Assembly: GCA_025093555.1 (NCBI GenBank)
Contig: JAIWNF010000004.1
Span: forward strand, 992,001 to 1,056,000
DNA from: Circinella umbellata
Taxonomy: Eukaryota; Mucoromycota; Mucoromycetes; Mucorales; Lichtheimiaceae
Length of the DNA stretch: 64,000 nucleotides
Direction: 5' to 3'
The notes under the pieces are model-generated. The model was not told where the DNA came from, ran no database searches, and saw only the letters and a program-made list of their open reading frames with translations. This document shows positions 1 through 12,600 of this stretch, in pieces (within the stretch, counting starts at the first letter, position 1; each line of letters opens with the position of its first letter). A program made the position numbers and the translations under genes.

Positions 1-1895
1 GGGAACGTTTATATTAAAAAATAATATAGTACGTACCAACCGACTGAAACGGTTGCTAGGTTTTTACAATGAGAAATTGAATAGATTTGAATTTCAAAGT
101 TGGTTTGAAGAAATCTTTTGCTTATGAAAAAAAAAAGCAGAAACGGTTTAGGGAAGCAGCACAAAATGTCTGTCTTTTATTGGAATCACATGGAAATAAA
201 ATTTATGTTGGATATATTTATTATAAAAAAAGAAAAACATATACTCTCAATATTTTCACTTGATCAAATAATAATAATGAGATTCTCTTAAAAATTCAGC
301 TACTTTGAAAGTTCCGATGCATCCATAGTAATCTTAAAATATATGCTCACTTTTGAAAAGTGTTAAAATACCATAGCCTCATCCCTAGCATTCTACACTT
401 TTTACAAATACTGTGAAGTCAATATAGAAAGTTGTACAAGATGACAAAAACGTACAACACCGATCAGATAATGCTTTTTTTTTTTTTTTGGCCCATTCCT
501 TTGTGCATAAAAAATTGAAGATCTGATAAAAGAGCCCGGTTTCCAGCTTTAATATAAGCGGGAAAAAGATATGAATATTAGAAAATATTACAATTGGCAA
601 GAGTCAAAAGAATGGGTCCGTCATCCCTATATGATATCCTCATCAGGTACAAAGCACTATATAATTGACAAGCAAAACAAGTGATTTAATATTTTAGTAA
701 AAAAAAATGCTCGTTAATGATATTTTATCATGTTTCTATTGATTAATACTTAATAAAATTATTAAAGTCAGTTTGTCATCGACTTGTTTATAACAACAAT
801 ATACTTACAATATGTATCAAAATGATTTTGGTTTATCAGATGGGCTATACATGTTACTCAGCAAAGAATTTTTTAATTCATCGGAATTGATGAGGTATTT
901 GGTGTCACCTCACATTACTGACTTTAATAACTGACGATTTATCCGAACTGGATCCTTTTCATTTGACAGGGTCATATCATTGTCATTCTCTCGTTCCTAC
1001 ATTAAGAATAAAACCATCGTATTTTATTTTAAATAATTTCCGTTAAAGATCGACTAAACTATATTGAGGGATCGACCGCCTTGTATGGGTGTTTGCGTAG
1101 AGTAAAATTCACCAATTTTATCGAATTTTTAAACTAGCATAATTTTATGTCTCTAATTAAAAGAAAAAAAGGGAATTAGGAATAATGCGTCAAAATAAAC
1201 AATGACGGTCAATTGTTTCATCGTCACCATAACAATAATATTTAAAATGGTGTAGTAACTTTTCTGTTATTTATGCATAATCAACAGTAATTATATTATG
1301 TTTCTCATTTTTCTTTCAGCAATATACAATCCAAGAGAAACAGCTGTAAAATGTAAAACATTTCAATAATTTCTGGTTTTCAGCTAATGATATAGCCCAG
1401 AAGTAGTTTTTTGTTAACCTAAAATACTACTCTAATATATACTCAAAAAAATCAAGCGCATATCTGTTTAATACATACCATGACACTTTACTAGACAGCA
1501 CTTATCACAAGGAAAGAGCGCGGACAAAACGGATGGGCTGGAAAATAACAAATGAGCTATGCGCTTTGTTACATAACAGGTTGGGAATGTTCAGTTCGCT
1601 ATACTAATAATACGAGAAAAATTTTCGCCGCGGGAATCAGAAAGTTCACTTATCATCGTATAAATAATGATAATGCCGAAACAGGATATGTTACTTTTGA
1701 TGTAATATATGTTGCTTCAAAACTCATCATAGAAAATATTCATAGAAGAAAAAAAAACATTGTGTCACCTTTGAGAATAAAAAAAAACTCAAGTTATTTA
1801 TATAAAGAGGAGATAAAGCGATGACATTATTACTTGGTCTTTTCTTTTTTTTTCTTGGTGATATACGGACGTGTTCTATATAATAATTTGAAACA
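1..1895. other. intergenic, no gene seen
   Basis: AT-rich sequence with scattered A and T runs, including a T tract near 475-490. The only open frames are short, lack family-like composition and do not join across plausible splice sites. The last part, before 1896, must carry the promoter of the superoxide dismutase gene, but I see no clear TATA or other recognisable element to assign there. Confidence 0.6.
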
Positions 1896-2649
1896 ATGGT
1901 TAACGCTATCGCTGTCTTACAAGGTGCTGCTGCTGCAGTCTTTGGTTACGTTTCTTTCCATCAATGTGGGCCTAATGACTCTACTTCTATCTTTGCCAAT
2001 CTTACTGGTGTCCCTCCTGGAAAGCATGGTTTACATGTTCACCAATATGGTGATTTGACCAATGGTAATTAGCCTTTCTCACTCTCTCACGGTCTATTTT
2101 ACTCTGTACATAATATTCTAAAATTTTATGTAATAATAATATGTAGGCTGTGACTCTTTGGGTGGACATTATAATCCATTCAACCATACCCACGGCGGTC
2201 CCACCGATAAAATCCGTCACGTTGGTGACTTTGGTAACGTTGAAGTTGGTGAAGATGGTACAGCCATTTTCAAGTTGAACATGGAAAATGTTAACTTGCT
2301 TGGTCCTCATTCCATCATTGGGTAAGTTTTTATTACTCTCGAGCTGCCACATACATTTTCATTTTAATTTGTGTGTTCACGATACTCTATAAAAAACTGA
2401 CATAACACGCAATATGTATATATAGCCGTGGTGTTGTTTTGCACTCCGGTGAAGATGATTTGGGTCAAGGTGATAGCCCCGATTCTAAGACCACCGGTAA
2501 TGCTGGTACTCGTCTTGCTTGTGGTGTTATTGGATGTAAGTTTTGTTTAATTTTATAGATATTATTGTAAATATATATATAGATAAATTTTGATTAATGT
2601 TATTTTGTGGTAAACTTGTTATATAGTCCCCAGTGAAACCACAAACTAA
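1896..2649 (+). CDS. SOD1: Cu/Zn superoxide dismutase
   Basis: Dismutes superoxide to oxygen and hydrogen peroxide, normally in the cytosol. Four exons join in frame: 1896-2064, 2147-2321, 2426-2535 and 2627-2649, all with GT-AG introns, giving 158 residues, close to the usual 153-155. The copper ligands are visible as HVHQYGD (His47, His49), His64 in the [11 protein letters not shown] block and His121 in VVLHSGEDD. Zinc ligands fit His64, His72, His81 and Asp84. Cys58 and Cys147 fit the conserved disulfide, and Arg144 fits the active-site arginine. There is no signal peptide, so this is the cytosolic type. The start is the first ATG of an N-terminus ([10 protein letters not shown]) typical of fungal SOD1. 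The last exon adds only seven residues. The electrostatic-loop position usually Glu is Gln here (HQYGD), a mild variation. Family identity is certain; exon edges are inferred from splice sites and frame. Confidence 0.96.
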
Positions 2650-3745
2650 TAAGAATCCCAGAAGTAACTTCTTTTAATGAGTATCCCTTTTTGTATATTT
2701 TTATTCATCAATTTTTACAACAAATACCAATAATTGAGATTCAAATAAATGAAAACGGGAACATTTATACATAGAGCTCAAAACGTTTTGAATGAATAAA
2801 GAATTGTTAATATGTCTATAATACTTCTACGTACTTTCAGCGTCTCATAAAATAATCAGGTATCTTTTTTTGCATTGACTGAATCTTGAAAACTTCGTGA
2901 ACTACTCTCCCTACTATCTTGATTAGATTTCAAATGAGCCAGAAATAAAGCAGAGATATGATTTACAAAATCCTGTGTTTGTATTTCTAGTTATTACATT
3001 ATCATGCGTGGCTAAGGATTATAAACATAATAATATACAGCCATGTACAGAAATCCGAATCAAAAACCTGTTTTTGTATAAGGATGGAAGAATGATAGAA
3101 TATCGTCATGATTCTAATATTTATAGTATTATGAACGAATCCAATTCATTTTTAGAGATGTTATATAAATATAACAGCTGATGGTTTTCTGAATTTCTTA
3201 TAGTGAACATCATTTTATCGCATGAATATTGCACAGAATGTTGCTTCAATCACAGGGTATACTCACGATAACTACCTACATGCACAATGAAACAATAAAA
3301 CACGACTTTTGTATATATTTTTCTCAGAAATATAACAAGTTTTACTAATCTCTAATAATTATTTATTCTTTTACACTTTGTGGCGTAAATATTTAAGAAA
3401 TAACATACATTACATGTGTGTTCTTTGGCCAATAACATTGTAGTAATAATAGTTATCGTCAAGTCTTATTTTTACTTTGACATCTACTACCCCATACAAA
3501 GATACACTGTTAATTGATTAAAGTTAAAATACATAAATATTTTTATAGTTAGATTATAAGATGTTTGTTGTGCCCCAATTATCGCTACACAATCTGAATG
3601 TTGAATTATATTCTGCTCCCTGATACAGGGTATAGGCTTACTTGCAACGGTATATTTATAGTTTGATGTTGAGGAGAGTGAGAATACAACATAGTAGGGA
3701 TGGATGAGTAGTGAATAATGAAAATATCAAAACACGTAAAAAAAG
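2650..3745. other. intergenic, no gene seen
   Basis: This holds the 3' flank of the superoxide dismutase gene and then featureless AT-rich DNA. An open frame near 2975-3181 has a hydrophobic start, but it opens with GTG rather than ATG and resembles nothing I recognise. Any first exon of the transporter pseudogene that follows should lie at the right-hand end, but I could not identify it. Confidence 0.5.
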
Positions 3746-5777
3746 CGACGTACTAGTTTGAGTGTATCAGCAGTACTTGGTATTTATAAAGATGTTGAAT
3801 TAACTGGAACACAATGCAGTTGGCTTGGTTCTATGTTCTTCATTGGGCATCTAGTGTGTCAACCAATTAACAATATTATGCTTCAGAAGGTTCCCGTTGG
3901 TCGTTATGTGGGTATCTGTATTTTTCTTTGGGTACTGGTAAGCGCTGTGACTATACACCTCGTTTTTTGTTCTTAGCTGTCTTGATACATATAGACTTAT
4001 ATATACAAGTAACAATAAATGTTGTCAATATTCTAATATTAGGTCATGCTTGGAACCAGTTTCTGCAACAACTTTCACAGCTTATAGTTATGCGCTTTTT
4101 ATTAGGCCTCTTAGAAGAGACTGCTATGCCCAGATAAATATATATAGTCATGTGAGAAGCAGATAAAGACATAAAATGAAGAAGAAAATAAAAAGAAATC
4201 ACGACACATTTCCAAAGCACGAAGAATTTTACGCTACAGGGAGTAGAAAATAATTTTTATTGTACTCTTTTTTTTTCAGTGTCTATCTTACTGTCAACAC
4301 ACTGTTTAGGAGGTCTGAGCAAACAGTCATGTATGGCGCTGTAACAATGGGGAGTGGATTTGGTTCAATCTTTGGAGCAGTGGTAGCTTTTGGTGTTTCA
4401 GAAATGGGTCACCAACGGGAATTATGATGTGGCGCTGGTACGTTATTATTTGATAAGATGTAAAATCTAATGATAGAGTGAGAAAGACAAGGAGAATATA
4501 TAAACAGTTGTTTATTGCTGCACTTGTTGTTGTTTATAAAAGATGAAGAACAACAAAATTGGTGCTTTCAATTTAATTATTACTGAATATGTACAATATA
4601 TATATAAACAAAATAAAAACCATCTTATATTTGGTGCGATGACAGTTCTTTTGGGTGCTCTTTGTTTTTTCTTTTTGATTGATAGTTCCAAACATTGGAT
4701 GTTGCGATTAATCAAAGAAGAAAAGATTATTTGTAATAAACCAATGAAAGATAGTAGTACTACGTCATCGAAAAAATAATGGGGACAAATGCTTGAATCA
4801 TTGAAGGAAATACGATTTTATTGTACATGTCTTGCAGCCATGGGTTTGAATATGCAGAATAGAGCACTTTAAGTATTTAGTGCGCAATTCATTAATCAAC
4901 TTGGTAACTTTTCTGTATGTATAAGAGTACCCTAATTTTATCCTAAGGTTATTCGTATAAACCCTTACTATTAATATTGAATATAAAAGTTACAACCTAA
5001 CTCTTATATACTTGTTTACATATTAATATAGCCTGGAGAATCTATTCTTCTCAAAACACCTGGTGGCACAGCTTTATTGCTAGGCGTACTATTTGCCACT
5101 ATTGTGGCGCGTCGTACAGGTCAAATTTGTTACACTGGAGCTTTTATGTCTACTTTAAGTTTGACTGGTTGCATTATTCTTGCGGTAGTTAAAGAGGGTT
5201 CTGCAAAATTAGCAGGATTATATATATCGTGGATGCTTACTGCCGGCTATAATTTGTTGATTACTACAATTGGAAGCAATGTCTCCGGGTAAATGAACAA
5301 TCATATCATGTATATATTGCAAACTTTTGATTATATATATAGAGTGAATTAATATGATTATTCTGAAACACAATACATATGTAGCTATAGTAAAAAAGAT
5401 TTTTTATAACGGAGCCTTTGTGATGTTCTACACATTAGGAAGCTTTGTTGGCCCTCTTGTAATTTTGAAGAGAGAAGGTAACGTATAATAAAAGCATTTA
5501 TTATTATTATTATTATTAGCAAGTAATAGTATTATTTGTTGATAATAACTCTATTTCATTTTCTCCTGTATTATTAATATATAAATTCCCAAGATACGTG
5601 GGTGCTATGACTGGCTTTTGTATTGGTAACGCCGTTGCTATTGCATCCTATCTTGTCATGCGTTTTGTTATGGCCAAGGAAAATGAAAGCCGACTTGTAA
5701 ATCTACTGGAAAAAGAAACAGACGCTACTTTGGACCTGACTGATATGCAGGACAAGAACTTTATTTACAAACTATAA
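3746..5777 (+). pseudogene. allantoate-permease-type MFS transporter, degraded
   Basis: Remnant of a Dal5-like anion:cation symporter of the major facilitator superfamily, plasma-membrane carriers of small organic anions and nitrogen compounds. Recognisable blocks in order: SAVLGIYKDVELTGTQ and SWLGSMFFIGHLV (3755-3870), VMRFLLGLLEE (about 4090-4120), RRSEQTVMYGAV then GFGSIFGAVVAFG (about 4305-4400), LIFGAMTVLLGALCFFFLID (about 4625-4685), MLESLKEIRFYC (about 4790-4830), TPGGTALLLGVLFA onward (5060-5290), FYTLGSFVGPLVIL (about 5425-5465), and MTGFCIGNAVAIASYLVMRF to the natural stop at 5777. It is broken: a one-base shift near 4075, another near 4420, TAA stops near 4777 and 4870, and a one-base insertion in an A run near 5397. 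Several old splice sites survive, for example donors at 3939, 4910 and 5290. The first exon with the start codon was not found. The coding frame is still easy to read, so loss is probably recent. Confidence 0.85.
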
Positions 5778-7839
5778 AAGGAGAAAAAATATCTGATACA
5801 TAAAGGATAAGGTTCTCTTTTTTGCAAGGCATTATGATACTATATTAGCATTTGTTTTCTAATTAATATTAGTTACACAATATTGTATACTGAATCAATT
5901 CTTTCAATTCTTCCATGTTTATTTTGACTTTTTAAACAATAATAATTCATAATATCAATATATACTTTTATTAATATTTATCCAATATTTATAACAGTTT
6001 TAATCTACCAGATTACAATTTACGAACCATGACAGGTCAAATGCATAAAAATAATTAATTGACTTGTAGAGCAATGTTATTTGTTATTCAAAGTATCATG
6101 TAGTACTAGCTCCTGTATTTTAGCTTTATTAAGATATAAGGCTATTAAAAGTAGATGAATAATAATATAATAGATAGAGGAGTATAAGTACAAGTACTTA
6201 ATTAAAAAGTTGTATATTATTATGCTACAGTATAGTGTCCATAATGTATGTTGAGAAAGCTGATCACAACATGCTCAAATGCCCCGGCTACTGTGGTCTT
6301 CCATTCTAATGAAAAAAATTAAACCTTGCTCTATTCTCTTTATATTGATGTAAAGCTATATCTTAAACAACCAAATTACATTAATAGTAAGGTCTAGGCT
6401 TCCAACATTTAATGATGTGCACGAAATATTAAGGATAACTAACCAAATAGCGAATACAAGCTGGTATCCATAGTACCCAAGTGATAAAGTCTGAAGGAAC
6501 GAAAAAATAAAAAGGTAGCTCGTGATAGCTATTTTCTAAATTCTTATTTTGAAGTTTTACTTTAATAATATGTTGGTTATAACAGTAATCGATTGTTAAT
6601 TATATTTCATTTTTATATGTTATATCTTTAGATCATCGAAGAAGAATCTCGATTATATTTGAAACGGTGATCATGAGAATGATATAACATGATCGCCACC
6701 ACGCAACCAACATAACTTTTTTAGCCTGTTTTGTAATACGTCAAAAGCAATCGAAACATACATTAGTAAAGAAGACGAACATAATGAAAGCAAATTAGCG
6801 CTTTATCGATAAAATATATCTAATAATAAACCTAGACGATAATAGCAATATGTTCAATTATTAGGATAAAACTACTATTTTTCTAAAACGCTCTTTGAAG
6901 AAGAAAAAACTTGAGTAATCTATTTTTTTCGTACTAATAAAAATATTCGTTAAAGTTCTTTAAAAAAGGAAAAAGAAAACTATATCAGACATCATTAATG
7001 TCTTTGGAAATTTGTTTCTACTTGTTGTTTTTCTATAAAAGAATAAATATATCAAAGCTCCAACACATATGCAAAGGATTGTTAGATTAATTATTTCTGA
7101 TTTTTGCAATCATTCGTTCTTGTGCGAGATACTTTATAAATACTCTATTCCCCCACTATTATGTTTTTCTTCCACTAGTTTAACGTTCTCCCTACTGAGA
7201 AGCTTTTCAATTATTACAACATATTCTCTTTTTTGGATATAAATGATATCTATAAATGTACAGTAATAAAGTTATATTTATTCAATACCCACATAAAAAT
7301 GAACGGCATGGCTTTTTCCCATTATTATCAAGTTCTTCTACTAATAAATTAACACATTATTTAGCTTCATTCTTATGCTACTCACTTATAGATCATCCAT
7401 TGGCTTTTCTCTTCATTTGTATTGTGGATGTATGTTTGTTGATAACTGCTAAAGTACATAGCAATGTTTCTTCAAATAGATATTTTTTGCGGGCCACAAA
7501 ATCAAACCAATAATGTCACCTTTCTTTTTCTTTCTCTTACTCGTTATATTTATTATGCTACTTCAAGAGGAGAAACATTAATTAATTTCCATACATATCG
7601 AATGTGCGTCTAAAAAAGCTAGAAAGAAAAACCTTCACGCGTGCATGACCTTTTAATTAAAAGCTCTTAATTGTAAAAAACAAAAAGTTTATTATTTGTA
7701 TTTAGCCTGCATAAATTATATTGGATGTGTACTTTAACAGATATTATACTATAATGCAATAAGTTACATACATAGGCGATAGCAATAAAAAAGAAGAGCC
7801 AGCCTTGTAGAATTTACAGATTCGTTTACAAATATTCAC
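5778..7839. other. intergenic, no gene seen
   Basis: AT-rich spacer between the 3' end of the transporter remnant and the 3' end of the F-box gene on the opposite strand. It contains an imperfect inverted repeat at 6666-6675 and 6688-6697 (GGTGATCATG against CATGATCGCC). An ATG-led open frame at 7256-7513 has no recognisable motif and I do not call it. Confidence 0.5.
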
Positions 7840-9685
7840 TTAAAAGGGGGAAACTAAAGCATTTTCCTTAGAAATTCCAGGACATCGATCCACTTCGACC
7901 TTTTTCTTCTTGTGAACTTTACTACTATTATTCTGCAGACCAAAATAAGCAGCAATTCCTGTATCAGAGATATTCTTGTTACTTGTAATACGTAGTACAG
8001 CCAGATTTTCGATCATTCCCAAATGTTTCAGTACTTTATTGGTAACCCCTTCTATATTATGTAGATCCAAGCATTGTATAGTTCCCATCATCAATTTCTC
8101 TTTCTTTCTGAGTCTATTTGCAAACGCAATTAATCCATCCTCAGTTAAAGTCTGTTTGCTTCCACTCAAATATAAAGCCCGCAATTTAGGTAACCCTTCT
8201 AACAAGCAAAGTAAGTCTTTATCGGAAACCGGAAATCCAGGCAATTCCAAAGTCTCCAACTGGTTTCTTGATTGACAAAGCAAATAGATTTTTTTACTAA
8301 CAATTTCTGGAAGTGTACTTATTGCAGGACAGTATAATACAAGCCGTTTTAACCGCTCCAATTTGCCGATCAATTCGATCACGCTATCCAATTCTTCTGA
8401 TGCTTGAAACCATAGTTCTGTTTCCAAGTGTTCCAACTGTGGATGTCCATGAAGGATGTCTATCCATTCTTCACTTGTAAAGAATAAGCCAAAAATTTCC
8501 AGTGCTTTGAGTTGAGGAAATATTTTTCTTATTAAAAGGTCGTTTAATCCAGTATTGATACATTCAATCCGTAAATATTCCAACCAGGATCGTGAGTTTT
8601 CCAATAGTGGGAAGATTCTTGTCAGCTCATCTTGATCATTTGCACCAAATACAAGTCCTCGCACTAGTTTAACACCCTCTTTTTCTTGCTGATCATCAAT
8701 CATCTTAGTGGTGATATCTTTCTTGTCATTATCATTCCAAAGGATTTGCTTTTTGGATAATTGTAACCATTGCTTCATTTGACTACCTTCCAATGGTTCA
8801 ACATTCATAAGTATGTAATTAATTTGTGGACAAATATGAAGAGCAGTATAAAGACATTGTGTCGGTAAGTCACGTATTTCATCTTGTCCAATATCGGATG
8901 GTATCATCAAGAAACGGATATTTGGGCACCGGTATAATACTGGACAAATCCGACTATCAAAGTCAAGTGTATTATCCAATCGCAAATAAATCAGATTTTT
9001 CATGCTGTTGCGTGGTGACGTGTTGCTAGCAATGCTTTCTGTAGAATGCAATGAATGATGGGCTTTATATTCGAATGTTACAGAAAGGTGTGTTAATGCT
9101 GGCAAATAATCCAACAGCAATGTTAATGAAATGTCTGTTGTATGCGAATGTATGAACAATTCGGTTAGTGTGGTCGAGAATTCCGAGATTGTTACAGGTA
9201 GTTTAATATCATCATCCGTGACCGTTCGGCCATATCTTCTCAAAGGAATTTGGTGATCGTATATATCTGTCATCTCACCATCATTTTCAAAGTCAGTAAT
9301 TACTGTTAAAAAACCGCATAAAAGCACAATATATTACTCAACAACATTGAGTTGATGGACTTTTTTTCTTACCGAGAGATTTTATTCCGCATCGTTGTTT
9401 ATCAAGACTCTTTAATACGATACATGTGTCCTGTGACTGGATAGAAACATTTTTAACGTGCGGACCAAGGCATTTTAACACCGAATCGCTAATCTTATTC
9501 CAGGTTTCGGGAGAGATGGTCAAGTCTTCCCAAACATTTGTTGATTGAATGTAACTTGGGAACAAATGGTGCCAATGTTTACATACCAACATACAATCTA
9601 TACAATTTTCCTGGTCAAGGTACGAAAAAATGTTACTGACAATTTCAGCTGGTAAAGTCAATGTAAAATCTAGCATTTTTCTCAA
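7840..9685 (-). CDS. F-box and leucine-rich-repeat protein
   Basis: Probable substrate receptor of an SCF (Skp1-Cullin-F-box) ubiquitin ligase. Two exons join in frame: 9685-9373 and 9302-7840, with a 69-nt GT-AG intron, giving 591 residues. The F-box is at about residues 8-48, starting with LTLPAEIVSNIFSYLDQENC and containing the typical VCKHWHHLF block. The rest is built of irregular leucine-rich repeats, clearest in the C-terminal half (blocks such as LEYLRIECINTGLNDL, LEHLETELWF, LETLELPGFPVSDKDLLCLL and IQCLDLHNIEGVTNKVLKHL), which would present the substrate surface. Such F-box/LRR genes form large, fast-evolving families in mucoralean fungi, so the substrate cannot be inferred. The start could also be Met4 (MLDF). 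No transmembrane segment or signal is visible. Confidence 0.88.
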
Positions 9686-12600
9686 AGAAAATAATCATAA
9701 AATAAATAGTTTTGTGTGTATTTGTATGTAAAAACCGCAGTAAAAACAAAATATAGGCGTAAATTTGGTCACACGAGAAAAGCTTAAATGTTACCCCATT
9801 GATATATTATCAGTAGGATTTTTTGTGTTCTCCATTTTTGTTTTTCGTTTCTTTTCACTCTTCTATTTTCCATGCTCTCTGACATTTTTTTATGCTTTAT
9901 ACTTTACCATTCTTACGTAAGCAACTATAGTTTTATAAGTCTATTATTTGTATAGAGCACTTTTTTCATTAACTGGGCGTAATAGCTAATATGTTCCAAA
10001 ATTTAGTATTATTTAACCGTTAAAACCGTGTTATTAACCATACTCTCGGTATTGATACTTCCATGAATCATGCAATATAACACTGTGATTATATATAATT
10101 CATTTTTTTGAAGGTAGTTGCTGTTCCCAAGACCTTTTATCAAACAATGAGAAGCTCTTCACTGTCGTAGATTACTTTCCTAATCATTTAGCCTATTATC
10201 TATGCGGGCTGTGTGTCTTTCTGCTTTCTTATTGCTATGTTATTCTATAGCATATATTTGGCATAAAAATTTCTTATTCATTTCCAACAATTGATCATGA
10301 TCTATGGCGTTTTTTCTTTTCTTAACATTATCGATCAGTTGTTGATCTTTTGTTACTAGCTCTACTTTTTATATATTGTATATTCGTTACTTGCGTAAAA
10401 GATTAGCGTGTGCTTGCTATATGAGCTATTGTTACATCCCTTTTCTTTCTTTTTATTATTATCTTCTTTTTTCCTCTTGCTTGATATTTTTTTTCTTCAT
10501 CTCTTATATTTACTCTTCTTTTTTTATTATTATCATATTCATATCTTTATCATCAGTATCATTATTATTTTCAATTTAAATTAATACCAGACGTTTACAA
10601 GCCATAATAACCAAGCTTACCTCTAACTAATAAAAATCGTTCTTACTCGTAATACTGATACGATTTTACCTGGAAGAAGATTCGATTCCACTTGAAATAA
10701 GATTTGAATTAAGGAGTTAGATTATCAAATAATTAGTATAAAAAGGATAATTTCTTCCTTTCACACAAAATAGCAATTAGTTTACTCTCTTTAATTTTAT
10801 TGAAATAAAACTCTTTTCCCGGCTATCGGTTGAATTTGCTGGTTATAAAGCCGCTCTTTTATATATTTTTCTTTCTATTGAATAAGTTATTGATATAACT
10901 TTCCTTATTTCTTGAGTCTTTTGCTTGGAACTTCTTATATTTTCTTTTTATTTTATTAATAACGATCCGAACGGGACGTAGTACTATCATATAATAAGCT
11001 GGTAGCTAGGTCTACATCTATATATGTATGAACCGGGCAAAAGCTTATAATTTACAAGTTATCTACAGTGCTGTAAAAATTCTTTGGACTATATTATTTG
11101 AAAACAAAAGCTACTGATATTTGAATGCTCATCGATATCATACAACAGATACTTTTTTTCATAAATTAACATCTATATTATTACATATCATAAAATAGTA
11201 AGAAGTTCTACCCAGAATATAAAAAAAAGCGTTTGAAAAAATGAAGTTAAAAATTAGATCCTGTCAATAGCTGAAAGGAGGGAATCGTTATAAGTGATAA
11301 TCAAAGGATGTTGCATAACCCAGATATTACCAGCACTACTATTGACCCCACTTTTGTTATTATCGGAAGTCTTAGTATTATGCTTTTAATAAAATATCAA
11401 AAAATTGAAAGAGTATAAATAATAATATGTCAAAGAAATTATAATGATTATATTATATTATTAAATTAGCAAAATAAATTCTCAACCCATAAAAAACTAT
11501 CAACTATTATAACTAAACTTAACCGCCATATTTGAGAAAAAACGTGTTAAACCTTTAGGTTACGTAAAGGCTAGGAAGAATGACGACGCACGAAATAATC
11601 TTTTATTATAGATAATCTTGACTAGAACAGAATAATATTATAAATTTTGTTATTTATAACAAATTTATAGATAATGCTCATTCGCCAATTGCCATCGATA
11701 AATAAAAAGCAACAACAATTATTCAAACAGAAATTCTACAAAAAAATAAAGAAGAGGATGGTAATGGTTCGTCTTTTTATTAACTTTTGTATATCTTTTG
11801 TTTTCGCTTTTCTGTAGCTATACACACTCCATAGACTTTTATTGTTGAGATATATGTAAAGGGTAGTGATTGATTACTTACTCCACCGTAGTATAACCAC
11901 GACATAACTATAATCACCAAAAAAAACACCTCGTCAACTACCAGGCCAACCTGCAGGTACTGCATTATTTTTTCTATTTCATCTTATTTTTGGGAAAAAT
12001 GACTAATAACGGTCATATAACATATGTCAATCCTTCATCTCAGACAATTCGAATATAAATTAAAGATTAAAACACTAAATAAAATAATCTCACATTGGTC
12101 GCTTTCTAAATACACAAATAATAATTCTACCACAATGACACTTTATAATAATATACAAATACAATAATCAAAACATAATTTATTTATTCATAATCACATA
12201 CGTAATACACAATTTAAAATAATATAACATCATCTACAAATACAGGGAAATGCACATTTAGAATATATATATATATATATATATAACTTACTTGTAATAT
12301 AGAAATGTTTATCTTTTTATCATTATATTATTTTATATAATAAAACACCTAAAAAATTCTCACAAGACTTATTCTGTTATTATTTTTTTTATTTTCCTAC
12401 TAAATCCATATTCATAAATACTTCAATAACTTATTTGATAATAATAGTAGTAGTATAATGTGTATCTACTACTACTTTCAAGAAATGTTTAAAATGATGA
12501 TAAATAAGAATTTTTTTTATAAATATCAAAATAATGATATATATTTTCCTAAATTTGTTGATACTATCCATTGTATTATAAGAACATTATCTCTTTATCC

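Noticed and set aside
1552..1824. ATG-led 90-codon frame upstream of the superoxide dismutase
   Set aside because: No family-like segments and Lys/Asn/Ile-rich composition as expected from AT-rich noise; it is not joined in frame to the downstream gene.
2002..2352. Minus-strand 116-codon frame
   Set aside because: It overlaps the second SOD1 exon antisense; it is a shadow of the real gene.
2975..3181. Frame with a hydrophobic, signal-like start
   Set aside because: It opens with GTG, has no in-frame ATG upstream and matches nothing known.
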